DNA of 64,000 bases, taken from positions 1,000,099 to 1,064,098 of the forward strand of contig QAOA01001366.1 of NCBI GenBank assembly GCA_003255065.1, given 5' to 3'. The notes under the pieces were generated by a model. That model did no database searches. It was not told the origin of the DNA and saw nothing but the letters and a program-made list of their open reading frames with translations. The position numbers and the translations under genes were made by a program. Positions 37,501 to 49,360 of this stretch are shown here, piece after piece (position 1 is the first letter of the stretch; each line of letters opens with the position of its first letter). This stretch comes from Cercis canadensis. Taxonomy: Eukaryota; Streptophyta; Magnoliopsida; Fabales; Fabaceae.

Positions 37501-37677
37501 CTGATTTTGGTGTTTCTACTGCACTCAATTTTTTTAGACTATTCATTCAAATAAATGACATGGGAATTTATCTTTGCTATCCTGATTTGAACTTGTGTAG
37601 GAATAGGCTGGAAGTCATGGAAAAAGAGGTGGTTTATACTCACACGCACGTCATTGGTTTTCTTCAAAAATGATCCT
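34531..37677 (+). CDS. PH-domain Rho GTPase-activating protein (PHGAP/REN1-type), first three exons only
   Basis: Exon 1 34531-34584 gives MSTSLAPFERPRPGASNT (donor ACG|GTATGT). Exon 2 37397-37433 gives VFKSGPLFISSKG (acceptor TGACAG|GTTTTC, donor AAAG|GTTGGT). Exon 3 37601-37677 gives IGWKSWKKRWFILTRTSLVF and FKNDP, with donor CCT|GTTAGT. Phases join correctly. This is the start of the PH domain of plant ROP-GAPs of the REN1/PHGAP group, which bind membrane phosphoinositides and switch off ROP GTPases during polar growth. The next expected exon (SALPQ-type start, then the rest of the PH domain), the RhoGAP domain and the coiled coil are not found on the plus strand before the PB1 gene at 53550. 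So this is a truncated gene, or the locus is broken by transposons or assembly. The 2.8-kb intron 1 contains a SINE. Confidence 0.8.
35335..35410 (-). mobile_element. SINE-like fragment
   Basis: On the minus strand the words TGGTCTAGTGATG (A-box-like) and GGTTCGAGT (B-box-like) are followed by GAGGTCCTGGGTTCTAACC, an arrangement typical of tRNA-derived plant SINEs. It lacks a clear tail and target duplications. Confidence 0.4.
35577..35750 (+). mobile_element. SINE, 174 bp, with target-site duplication
   Basis: Contains a Pol III A-box-like GCTCAAGTGGCAATG and a B-box-like GAGTTCAAATCT about 35 bp downstream, ends in an A-run (CCAAAAAAAAA), and is flanked by ACCTTTATA at 35568-35576 and 35751-35759. 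Inserted in intron 1 of the RhoGAP gene. Confidence 0.8.
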
Positions 37678-40600
37678 GTTAGTATCACTCAAATCTCTCC
37701 TGGACTTTTTATGATCTTTGCATGGATTTTATTCTTTCCTTGTTTTCAATTCTTTTTCCGTTGTTTTCATGATTCCATGCTGCATTTTGCAATGTATTAG
37801 GTAAATACCAGGATTTTGAGGATGATAAATAATATATAGTGATTGATCCAACTTTCTCCACCTCTCAACATTGTAATATAGGAATACTCTGCACATGTTT
37901 TTTTCCTTTTTGGGACAGACAACATTTGTTTACCTCCCTCTTATTGTTAAAGGGTATGAAGTGACTTTAGACCTTGAGGTCATTCATCATTGGATGGTAT
38001 TAGAAGAATCCTCTATTACATTGGACTTTTTCTCTCTTGCGCATATATGGGAGCTATACATTTTTTATGTCAAAAGAGTTCTTTCTTCCTATCTTTTGGT
38101 CATTAATTTGTCATTGTTTTCCTAGTTTTCCCCTTCCCCTGCTTTCTACAATGGGTTGGCTAATTGTTGAGACTGATTAAGGTTGTGAACAGGTACCTTA
38201 TCATGAACTTATTGCAAGTAATGACATAATCTAGTTGCCTCCATTTTTGGCAAGAAGAAAATCGTCAACATGTTACATGTATCTTCTGTTAATTGCAATA
38301 AATCATACATGTTTTTTTTATGATTTTGTTTCTTTTTCCCTTTGCTCTAGTGTATATTCTTTTATCACAAACGCATATTTACTTTGAAAATAAGTTATTT
38401 CAGATGCGAGTGATTGAAGAATGTCCTAGCTAATCCTATAACTCAAGGCAAGAGTAATACATGAACATCATGTCTTAGACTTACTAATTTGGATGAATTA
38501 AGGTAAACTAATTGGGGAGAGCAGCTAAGTTTTTACTAGTACCGTTAGTAGTATCTATGCTTCATGAGAGGTAAAAGTTATTATAACTATGGATTTATTT
38601 AGTTTTGGACAGTGCAGAGGAACTTTATTTTTATATTACAGTGGATACAAGTGATGCAGCACATCACATGTTTCCCTACGTGCAGCAGATCAGTCACATT
38701 TATTGCTATATCAAACTTCCATTCGAATAAGACAAAACTGTATATATGCATAGATTGCAATGAAGAAAGACTCGTGTGTTAGATATAATTATTAGCGTGG
38801 GTTAAGGAAAAATGAAGTGTGAGTTGGAGTGTCCCTGTGGAAGAAGCATTGCATTAACATTTCTGAGATTATGTTAGATTTGAATCTAAATCAGTTAGCA
38901 TTTATTGATACGTGTTAAGATGAGATGAGATTCCTTTTGTCTCTCATACTCACAATATATATATTGAACTAACCCCATGGAAAGAATGCAGATCCATAGA
39001 ATCAATTGTATAGTAGTTATTCAACCTCAAGGCCTTTCTCTTCTCTTGAGGAAAAATGGCAGCCTTTCCTTTGAACCCAAAATCCCACTCCCAAGCTCGT
39101 TCAAACAGCTTGCCCTCTGAACCACACCACACCCTCTCATTCTGCAATGTAATGAACACTTGAGCAGATTAGAGGCATCAAATGCAACCTGCTCTTCATC
39201 TTCATTGCTCAGCCTTAAAGTAACTGGGCTCCATGATCTGCATGATTGGGTTGAAAAATTGGTTCAGATGTGAGTCCCATCTGTACTCTTATTACCATAT
39301 AACCGAAATGCCCTTGATGAGACTGCTGACATTGCCCATCCAAGAGAAGATGCATCTACTTATTGGCCACCGAAAGGATGGTTATCTGGTTTCAGATTTT
39401 CAAGGGAACGCTTGACTTCTATTCCCAAAGACTATAGTGATTTATTTATTAGGTTATTTGAACTTCTAGCCTATAAGTTACTGGACAGAGCATTGTGCTC
39501 CATTTTGGTTGAGATTTGTTCTCCTTCGTTTCATTCCTTTTAGTGGTGGTTTGATGCTATTTTGTGATCATGTACTCGAACCAAATCACTAAGCCACTAC
39601 CCCACTTTCTAAAGTTAATTATATATATAAAAAAAGAGCCATGTCAAGTATTAGGCTAGATTATAAAAAAAGAGCTTGGAAATCATTAATCGTCACTTAT
39701 GCTTATATGTTTTTTTTTTTTGGGTGGTACAATTTCATAATCTATGTCACATCAATAATCTTGTAGATTATTTTCTGAGGTGATTCTAAGAGAGGTTTAT
39801 ATTGACATGGTGGGCCTTTATCAATCTTACACCCATTGTATCTTGCTATTTAATTCTGTGCTCATAAAGGTATAGTCCATATCAAAAGTATTAAATTAAA
39901 TCCCAAATGTTGGCAAACTTGCGGAACCAAATAAGAAAAGAATATCCAAAATGCGATTCCCTTCTTTGACCAAATGTTGCAATCTATGTTGTTATAAAAG
40001 GAATTTTCTTAGATTGATTTGTTGTATACTTTCTGATTTCCCAGAAAGTTAATGTCAATTTTTTATGATGATATAATAATTGAAGGTGAAATTGTTTTGA
40101 AACAAAATAGTATTAAAATAAAATAAACAAACATTTATATCATTGCTAACCTTTCCAAGTAGTTTTCATTAGAAGCTTCAAAAAATTGTAATTGTTATAG
40201 AGTACATATTTCTTACTTGTCTACATCTGCATATTGAATATAAAAAGTTAACATGCTGTTCTTTTTTGGTGTATGTAGAGGGTTAATGGGAAAAAAAAGA
40301 AAGACAAATAATTGAGGACTAAGAATAGAGGCAAATGACTTAAAAACCGTGTGAACCTTAAAATAAATTACTGGAACTTCTCATGTGTCTTTTTTCTTTA
40401 TACATTACATACACAAATGAAGAAGGGTGTCACATTTTGAGTTTTTTTTTTTTTTTTTTTTTTTTGAGATCCACAATTTCNTTTTTTTTTTTTTTTTTTG
40501 TTGAGATCCACAATTTCACCACCTTTTGTAGTGTCGCAATTTTACCATTATAATTTGTTTAGTGCTGCAATTGCGACACTCAATAACGTTAAATTTAATG

Positions 40601-41423
40601 TGAGCATTTTAATGCATGGTTGAGTACTTTATGATAGACAATAAAATGTAGCCAACTTGTGGTTTCCTTCTTGATGCTTGTTGTCTTCCCTCATACTAAT
40701 TTATTTGAGATAAAGATATAAAAAAGGCTAGAGTCATGACTGAACCGTACAAAAAAATTTAAAAATTGTGTAATAAAAAATATTTTCTTTTAGTATAATT
40801 AAATATTTTATACTAAGTTTTAATACCCACAATAATAAACTAAAAATTAAATTATTATTATTATTTCCTAACAGTTCTTACTAGTGTGCATCACCTCAGC
40901 TATCAGATTAAAGATTTATAATACAATTAAAAATTTGAAAAAACTTATTTGTATTCATAGTTTTTTAATGAAGTAGAGGTGAAAAGTTAATGTAGTTGTT
41001 ATTGACTATATTTATTGTTTATTTTTTCTTATGCACAAAGGGATAAAAGTGTGCATTGTATCTGTGAGGAGGATTGATTGGAGCTAGGGACTTTGTGTAT
41101 CTTCATTATTACCTGCTGACACAGTTGTTAGCTGCTGCATTTGTGGATAGAAAGCAAAGGTTAGCAAAAAATTTATAGTCATATGTTTAATTTTATTTTC
41201 CCTCCAGATTCACGCTTAATGTTACCAATTGCTTATTGTCTATATTGTGGACTGTTAGTTTTGGTGAGCCTTTAGCATTTGTGTTGGATTATAATGCATA
41301 TGATTGTTATTCGAATAACACTTTTGTTTATTTAAATATATAGTGATAATGTATTATTTATATATGATTAATGTACATTGCTGCAAGTAGTACTTGTGTA
41401 AAAAAATGTGAAATTTTTTTTTT
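37678..41423. other. Non-coding stretch downstream of the RhoGAP exons
   Basis: Searched for the remaining RhoGAP exons without success. 40441-40520 holds two copies of TGAGATCCACAATTTC, each preceded by a poly(T) run, on either side of an N (40481), which looks like an assembly overlap. 40530-40580 has an inverted pair GTGTCGCAATT/AATTGCGACAC. The only coding-like stretch is the unidentified remnant at 38950-39280. Confidence 0.5.
38950..39280 (-). pseudogene. Exon-like remnant of unknown gene
   Basis: On the minus strand an acceptor-like TACATTGCAG precedes 59 codons beginning NERVWCGSEGKLFERAWE and continuing WDFGFKGKAAIFPQEKRKAL, followed by a donor-like GG|GTTAGT. Upstream, in another frame, is VTLRLSNEDEEQVAFDASNL. 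Composition and splice-like edges look like old coding sequence, but I do not recognise the family. Confidence 0.35.
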
Positions 41424-41985
41424 TTATATAGAAAATGCAGATTTAAAGGATTTTTATGGGTCTCATTCATACCCTTCTCTTTCTCCTAACTCCATCTCTG
41501 TCTTCTTTTCTCTCCTCCCCTCAATCCTTATGCGTCTTACCATTTTTCCTTCTTTCCTTGTCTCTTGCTTTCTTGTTGCGCTTCCTCTGGGGTTGGAAGG
41601 TTATTTGTTTTTGTGTTTTCTTTATGAGAGAGAGAGAAAATGAGAAGAACAGTTTTGTATTAAAAAAAGACCCACCAAAATCTACATCCTAGAGAGAGGT
41701 TATTTTCTTTGTGGGATGTGAATTTTGGTGAGTCTTTTTTCAATACAAAACTGTTCTTCTCCTCTTTTCTCTCTCTCATTAAGAAAACACAAAAGAAAAT
41801 AACTTTTCAACTCCAAAGGAAGAGCAACAAGAAAGCAAAAGACAAGGAAAGAAGGAAAATGGTAGGATGCATAGGGGTCGAGGAGATGAGAGAGAAGGAG
41901 ACAGAGAGGGAGCTGGGGGAAAGAGAATGGTATGAGTGGGACCTATAAAAATCCTTTGAATATTTAAAGATTTCTATAAGAAAAC
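41424..41985. mobile_element. Large foldback element (inverted arms of about 260 bp)
   Basis: 41424-41690 and 41714-41985 are inverted copies at roughly 85-90 percent by eye, separated by a 24-nt loop. The inner ends are CCACCAAAATCTACATCC and GGATGTGAATTTTGGTG; the outer parts are GATTTTTATGGGTCTCATTC and GTGGGACCTATAAAAATCC. One arm is CT-rich, the other GA-rich. No protein is encoded. A transcript would form a very long hairpin. Confidence 0.85.
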
Positions 41986-42623
41986 GAAGATTCATATCTG
42001 TGTTTATTTTTTTTCTTATAGAAAACGCAGATTTAGTTTTGCATTTTATTATTTTCTCAAGAAAAATATTGTCTGGAGCTTTAAAGTTTAAAAAGAAAAT
42101 TTAGTATTTTTTTTTTTTTTTTTTTAAAAGAAAACGCTCTAATATTTTAGCGATTCTGATAAAAATGCTTTAGCGTGTATTAGGCGAAATAGGTGACACA
42201 TTTTGGTAAATTTGCCAAGACACACTCTTAGATAGGATAGCTTATTTAACTTAGAAACTCGTCTAAGTGTTAACTGAGTAGGGTTGACTCTTAGATAGTC
42301 TCCAATTTTGGGACTGTTCTTAGAGAAGTGCATTCACTAAATTAGATATGCAAGTTTATTTTGTAACTTGTCTATTAAAATTTACATCATCTCTTTTTGT
42401 TTCTCTGGGTGCATATTTATGCTGCTTATACAGTGTATTTCGTGTACTTAGAGAACTGTGGGGAGGTGCTGTTGAAATTTTATTAAACTAGTTACTTGTA
42501 TAAGCTTCATTTAGTGTGAAGCACTCTCAAAGAATGAGATAGAAGCCATACCCATTCAGCTTTAAGTTGAGATCAATATGTAAGAAACAAATTTAATCCA
42601 ATGTTATTTCAGCGTTTGAATAG

Positions 42624-45600
42624 ATGGAGATACCTGAGGATCGTCGTTGGATGTACAATAGGAAAAATCCTCAAGGGAATAGGTTATCAGATGAATTCAT
42701 ATGGGGTGTTCAGAAATTTATTGCAGCTGCAAAAGAACTGGAGGTGTTTAAACGGGAAGGAACATTTAGGTGTCCATGCTTAAAATGTAAGTGCTTGAGA
42801 TTTCATGAGCCGGATGAAGTTGCTAAACATTTATGTAGTAAAGGTTTTCAGCCACATTATTATTATTGGCATAATCATGGAGAGACTGAACCACCAATTC
42901 TTACAAGAGGATACGAAGCTGATCTAGTTTCAGATGATTTGAATCCATATGAGCGAATGGTTATTGATGCTGGGGGCTCTAGTTTCTATTCTGACCCTGA
43001 ATCAGAGGAACCTAATTCTGAATCTACGAAGTTTTATGAGATGCTATGTGCTGCACAGTCTCCTTTGTGGGATGGATGTGAGAGTCATTCTGTATTATCA
43101 ATTGCAGTTAGACTGTTGAGCATTAAGTCTGATTACAATATGCCTCATGCGTGTACTGATGAGATAATCACATTGATAAAAGAGGTATTGCCTGTGGGTC
43201 ATCGAATGCCTGATAATTTTTATCAGGCTAAGAAGTTAGTGTCTCAACTTGGGTGTGGTTATAAGAAAATAGATTGTTGTCCATCCGGATGTATGTTGTA
43301 TTATGGTGATGGCGAAGTAAATAGAGAATGTAAATTTTGTGGTGAAACCCGTTTTGTGGATAGAGGAAGTAAAAATAGTCGAAAAAAGGAGATTCCGAAA
43401 AAATAAATGTGGTATTTACCGATAATTCCCCGGTTACAAATATTGTTTGTCTCTAATGCAATTGCAAAATATATAAGATGACATCATGAAAATCCACGTG
43501 AGGAAGGAGTGTTGTCACACCCTTCAGATGGGGAAGCCTGGAAGCATTTCAATATAACTCACCCAGAGTTTGCATCAGAACTAAGAAATGTGAGATTAAG
43601 TCTGTGTTCCGATGGTTTCAGTCCTTTCAATATGAACTCTAGTATATACTCTTGTTGGCCTGTAATCTTAACTCCGTACAATCTTCCTCCTGTAATGTGT
43701 ATGAAGAGAGAATACATGTTTCTAACAATAATAATTCCTGACCCACATAATCCAAAAAGTAAGATAGATGTGTACCTACAGCTTTTGATTGATGATCTGA
43801 AACTGTTATGGGATGATGGTGTGCAAACATATGACATTTCTAAGAAACAAAATTTTTGCTTGAAGGCTACTTTAATGTGGACAATCAATGACTTCCCTGC
43901 TTATGGCATGTTATCAGGTTGGCAAACAGCAGGTCGTTTAGGTTGTCCAATTTGTATGCAAGGTTCGAAAGCATTTTATGCTAAAAATGCTCGAAAGGTT
44001 TGTTACTTTGATTGTCATCGACAGTTCTTGCCCATGGATCATTCTTTTCGTAAGAATAAGAAAAATTTCTTAAAATGTTTCATTGAATTGGGTCATCCGC
44101 TTCTGCAATTCTCAGGAGATCTCTTATTTGAACAAGTTTCTCAATTTTCTAAGATAACTGATACTGGAGGAAGATATCATTTACTTGGTTACGGGGAGAG
44201 TCATAATTGGACTAAACGTAGTATCTTTTGGGATTTACCGTATTGGTGTGACTTGTTAAACCCGCACAATGTGGATGTCATGCATACAGAGAGTAATATC
44301 TTCAAAAATATTTACAACACAGTCATGGATGTTAAAGGTAAAACTAAGGATAATGTAAAGGCAAGAATGGATCTCAGTTGGTATTGTAGACGAAAGGCCT
44401 TGGAATTGGAAGACAGAGACAATGGAAAATTTATCAAACCAAAAACGCAATACACTTTGAATATGGATCAGAAAAGAGCAATATGTGAGTGGGTACAGGA
44501 TCTGCGGCTTCCAGATGGATATGCATCCAACTTGGGGAGATGTGTTGATATGAAAAGTTGCACTTTGCAGCATATGAAGAGTCATGATTGTCATGTCTTC
44601 ATGGAAAGATTGCTTCCAATTGCATTTAGTTGTTTGCCTACTCCTATATGGGAATCTTTAACTGAATTGAGTTATTTCTTTCGAGACTTATGTTGTCCAA
44701 CACTAGAAGAAAGTAGACTTGACATGATGGATAAGAATATTCCCATTATCTTGTGTAAATTAGAGAAGATATTTCCTCCTGCCTTCTTTGACGTCATGGA
44801 ACACTTACCTATACACTTAGTGTATGAAGCACAAGTTGGTGGACCTGTGCAATATCGGTGGATGTATCCATTTGAGAGGTCTAAATCTATCATTTGAAAA
44901 TTAATTACATTTGAGTGCCTTGTCATTTGTATTTATTATAATAACTCGGCAATATTTCGATTTTTTATAGGTTTCTACACCATCTCAAGAAAAAAGTGAA
45001 AAATAAAGCTCATGTAGAAGGTTCTATTTGCGAAGCTTACATACTTGAGGAGACTTCTACATTTTGTTCATATTATTTTGAGTCTCATGTCCATTCTAAA
45101 AATAGAAGAGTGCCTCGAAATGATGATGGTGGAGAGTCATCTGTGTATCCTCCACTATCTATCTTTAACTATCCTGGCCGACGTGAAGGGGCGGGTACAA
45201 CTCGTTATCTTCTAGAAAATGAAGTAGCCGCAATATCTCTATATGTTCTTTTAAATTGTCCTGAAGTTTAACCATTCTGGAAGTAAGTAATATTTTTCAT
45301 ATGGTATTCAAATTTTTTTAACTTTCTATACCTTCGGGCTGAATAGCATATAATGATGATTGCAGCATTTATGTTGAGTCATTGACATCAACTATTACTA
45401 ATCTTGGCTCCATTGAAGTTGATAAACAAATAGAATCAAATTTTGTGCTTTTGTTCAAAAACTATGTAAGTGTTTTCTACAATTACATAATCAAGTTGTG
45501 ATTATTATCTATTATAACAGGTCTGTTGATATAACACAATCCTTATGAATGGTTAATAGGTGCACAATCCAGATAATAACATCGCATATCAATTTTTGTA

Positions 45601-46282
45601 CAATTTAGCTTGGGGGCCTTTAAGAGTAGTGCAGACATTTTCAATTTATTTTATCAACGGTTATTCTTTTCACACATCTATTTGGGCACAGAATCGAAAG
45701 TCGAATAATTCTGGAGTAGGTCTTCATGGAACAGATGTTTTATATCATGGAATTGTGAAAGAGATGATTGAGATAAAGTATCATGGAATTCCTATTAAGC
45801 GACTGACACTTTTCAATTGTAAATGGTTTGATCCTTCGCCCATGGGTACAAGAATTTGTCCTAAGTATGGGATTATTGAAGTTAAATCGAATAGGAAATA
45901 CAATGGTAAGGATACATTTATATTTGTTCAACAAGCAGAACAAGTATATTTTACACCATCTCCATACCCAAATCCTAACAAGAGAGATTGGTTTGTGGTG
46001 ATTAAGATAAAATCAAGGCGCACAATTGAATTACGGGGTGCTCCATTTCAAGATGATAGAACTTTCCAATTCATTGAAGTCTCTTCTCACGACCAAATTG
46101 CAGATAATTTAAGAGATGTTAATGATATGGGCGAAGATTTAAGGAACATTACAATTAATGCACATGTTGAAGCAGATGAGGAGGTAGGAGACCATGGTGC
46201 AGAAGACGAAGAATCATTTGATAGCGAGGACCCTGAAACTGAGGAAGAATTCCCTAATGATTACTTAGTTGAAAGTGATTAA
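42624..46282 (+). pseudogene. CACTA TnpD-like transposase (Transpos_assoc, tnp2, DUF4218, DUF4216)
   Basis: 42624-43406 carries the N-terminal Transpos_assoc domain (CPCLKCKCLRFHEPDEVAKH) and the start of tnp2, with CCPSGCMLYY and ECKFCGETRF. 43509-44897 carries the tnp2 core (FPAYGMLSGW, GRLGCPIC, NPHNVDVMHTESN) and DUF4218 (ESLTELSYFFRDLC, HLPIHLVYEA, YPFER). After an intron of about 85 nt, 44971-45271 continues FLHHLKKKVKNKAHVEGSI. 45366-45466 is a short exon. 45560-46282 is DUF4216 (GTDVLYHGIVKEM, FNCKWFDP) with an acidic C-terminus. A frameshift after KKEIPKK near 43404 and a stop near 43480 (where relatives have Trp) break the first junction, so it is unlikely to make active transposase. 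Confidence 0.85.
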
Positions 46283-46387
46283 TTGTTAAGGTTAATTTAT
46301 AGTTGAGTTATGTCTTTATATTATTTTGTGAATGTATTTCTTATTTAATGTCTCACTTCTAATTTAAGATTTTTTTTTTATTCACAG

Positions 46388-48051
46388 ATGTCAGGGACAG
46401 ACACACGTGGTCGTGGTTTATTCTCTCGAGGCAGAGGCAGAGGGAGAGTTTCTGCTCCATTATAGACTTATTTTGCACCCCCTGACATGGAAATTGACCA
46501 TTCACCGTCTCCTACTCCCATTGAATCCACCCCTCTACATCCATTACATGCACCATCGACTCAAGGTTCTTCTGCTGCTGCCTCCACTGCGGCGGCGTGT
46601 GGATCGACTGATAGTAGGATGTTGGTTCGACCAAATGGGAAAGAGTATGATATCTATAGTTTCTATGTTTTATTGTTGTAAATTTTAGTACTATTTTCAT
46701 ACATGTTATATATATAATAAATATTCTAATTTCTATTGTATAGGTTTATACCATCCACTGCCACGGTTGGTGTCATTTCTTCCGTCATGAAGACCAAGTA
46801 TGAACAACCATGGACGGGTTGGAAGGACATTCCCCAAGAAGTGAGAGATCTATAGTGGGTCGAATTTCAGGTAAAAAATAATTAAATTATATTATTTACT
46901 TTACACATTATGTTTGTCAATTATGTTCAACTAGTATTCTCACTAATTTCTCACTTTTATTGGTTTAGAAATATTGTAGGTGGGATCCGCAACATGATGT
47001 TGCTATTAGGCGGATCTGGGGGGCTAAGTGTGCTGACATGGTCCGAGCAAACTTAGTCTCTATTCGTGCTCGCAAGTCGAAGGGAAAGTGAATGTCCAAG
47101 GAAGTCCTTGACGCACTATGGGTTACGTGGAGGACTGACCCTGAGTTCAAGAATAAGTCAGAGCGAAACAAGAAGAATCGATCAGCTAGTGATGGAGGAT
47201 GTCTGAACCGGGGTGGCTCCATTTCTGTGTCAGAGCATAAAAGGCGATATGTAAGTTTTATTTACTGATAACAAAATTTTTATAAGTATGTCTTAATTTA
47301 TCACTGATAACTAACGTAAATTTATTATGTTTCAGACACGAGAGCTAGGGAGAAAGACTACCATCCCAGAGGTTTTTCATAAGTTAAACCATAATGATGA
47401 GACGAACCAGTGGTCAACACCCAGAGCAGCAATGACTTATGTAAGTATCTCTAATTATAACATGCTTCTAGCAAAATTAATGTATTCTCACTAATTACTT
47501 TTGCTTTGTGTTCTTTTGAAAATTATATGCAGAGTTCTTTTGAGAAGTTAAAGGAGGATGTTGCAGTCTCAGGATCATCTGTTGATGACTCTACCCTCTT
47601 TTTCCAGGCGACTGGGGAAAAAAATAAGAGAGGTAGAGCTTATGGATTTGGATCCGAAGTAGCATTCTATTCTTCATCCGGGTCCGAGTCCCAGTCTGCC
47701 ACTACTGCGCCCAACACTGATGACCTTACTCAGATGCAGCAGCGTATTGCAGTTCTTGAGACCCAATTGGAGGAACAGCAACGTACTCATGGTGACCAGG
47801 TTGCACAACTTGAGGCGGAGTTGAACACTCAACGGTCCGAGCTGCAGTCCCAAAGACAGTCCTATCTACGAGTTTCCCAACTTGAGAGTGAATTGGCTAC
47901 ACTGAAAGAATATTTTCAGTAATTCACTGGACGCATGCATTATCGACCTAACAACTCAGAGGCTGCACTTACTACGTCATTACGACCTCCAACTATTAAT
48001 GAAGATGACGAGGACGATGAGAACTTAGGAGATGATTCTCCAGATGTTTAG
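46388..48051 (+). pseudogene. CACTA second gene (TnpA/plant transposase PF03004-like)
   Basis: Starts MSGTDTRGRGLFSRGRGRGR. Exons follow at about 46388-46670, 46744-46870, 46969-47250, 47337-47440 and 47532-48051, joined by short AT-rich introns. Recognisable pieces are WDPQHDVAIRRIWG, ALWVTWRTDPEFKNKSERNK, TRELGRKTTIPEVFHKL and a C-terminal coiled coil (MQQRIAVLETQLEEQQ). These are typical of the second protein of plant CACTA elements, which binds subterminal repeats. I count four in-frame stops in the exons (after SAPL, EVRDL, KSKGK and KEYFQ), so it is degenerate. Confidence 0.8.
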
Positions 48052-48289
48052 GAGTTAATTTGTATCTCTTACTCTGTTTTATATTTCTTTACATATATTA
48101 GATACTGCATATTTTTTCGTATTTGAATAGTTTAAGAGATGATTCCTTAGATGCTTGATTATTTTGAATAGTTTTGAATATGAATTTTCTGATTTGCTGG
48201 ATTTGTTTTTGGACTTGCTGGAAATGTTCTGATTTGTTGGAATTGTTCTGATTTGCTGGAATTGGGCTACAAAATAAATAGAATGTGGT

Positions 48290-48836
48290 GGGTAGGGATT
48301 TTAAAAAATTCCAACGGAAAATACCGTTGGAATTTTTTAAAAAAAAATGTATGAAATAAAATTTAATTTAATTAATAAAATAAAAATTCCAACGGTAATT
48401 CCAACGGAAAATACCGTTGGAATGTTTTTAAAAAAAATGCATGAAAAAAAATTTAATTAATAAAATCAAAATTCCAACGGTAATTCCAACGGAAAATACC
48501 GTTGGAATTTAAAAAAAATGTATAAAATAAAAAATTAATTTATTAAAATATAAATTCCAACGGTAATTCTAACGGAAATTACCATTGGATTTTTTCGAAA
48601 AAATTCCAACGGTAAGTTCCATTGGAATTACCGTTGGAATTTCCGTGAAATTTTTTTTCCCTAATATGAATTCCAACGGTAAATTACCGTTGGAATTATT
48701 TTTCCGTTGAAATTCCGTTGGAATTTTCAGATTCCAACGACTTTTTTCTAACGACCAAAATTCCGTTGGAATTGCCGTTGGAACTCAAAATTCCAACGGA
48801 AAAATTCCGTTGGAATTCTGCAAAATTCTTGTAGTG
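48290..48836. repeat. CACTA 3' subterminal repeat array and terminal inverted repeat
   Basis: By my count the heptamers CCAACGG or CCGTTGG occur 18 times, mostly as palindromic pairs AATTCCAACGG/CCGTTGGAATT spaced by short AT stretches. The array ends in TTCTGCAAAATTCTTGTAGTG-type sequence (48817-48836). Such arrays are binding sites for the TnpA-like protein and the transposition complex. Confidence 0.9.
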
Positions 48837-49360
48837 TTTACTCTCTCTTTGCAATAAGAGAAAATGAAAGAAATGATTATTGAATGAATAAATATTAGGG
48901 GTGAAAATATAATAAAAATATTTTTCCTCAATTTTATAAATCAATCACTTCAAAAATAAGTAAAAATCAAGAGAAACAATAAAAGTTTAGAGCATTTTAA
49001 ATTACACAAAAGAGAAATTCCACCTACTTTCTTTCCTTTCTCAATTTGTTCTCTAACAAAGCGTTTGAATGTAGAAAAAAGTTTTTGAAGAGTGACTTTT
49101 GCCGTTTATTTTCTAATTGAAGCACCGGTGGGTAACGACTCCACTTTGAACTTCTGAGTTTATTAATTGTGAACTTCGGGTGCAGGGTGGTGGAGGCATA
49201 TGATCCTTTACTACTTTTGGGATCCTCTAATGGAAAGCAAGTGCAAGTTTGTGGGAAAAGTAGACAACATGAAGGCCCACGTGTTATGTGTCAAGCTTCT
49301 TGCAAGGAGTAACAATTGAATGTGAAGGAGGGCGGGTGTTTGATCAGAATATAACATTTT

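Larger units (their letters stand above)
42602..48836 (+). mobile_element. CACTA (En/Spm) DNA transposon, decayed, left end not found
   Basis: Contains a TnpD-type transposase region (42624-46282), a second TnpA/PF03004-like gene (46388-48051), a subterminal repeat array (48305-48815) and the right terminal inverted repeat ending TTCTTGTAGTG at 48836. A matching left end beginning CACTACAAGAA is absent from the upstream sequence I read. The first coding exon follows an acceptor (TTATTTCAG|CG at about 42612), so the true element starts further left, or that end has been lost. Confidence 0.9.

Noticed and set aside
41371-41995. Several Ser/Leu/Phe-rich frames on both strands
   Set aside because: They lie in the polypyrimidine arms of the foldback element and are inverted images of each other.
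48290-48836. CRISPR-like regular repeats
   Set aside because: Spacing is irregular, spacers are AT-rich and related, the genome is a plant, and the array sits at a CACTA end.
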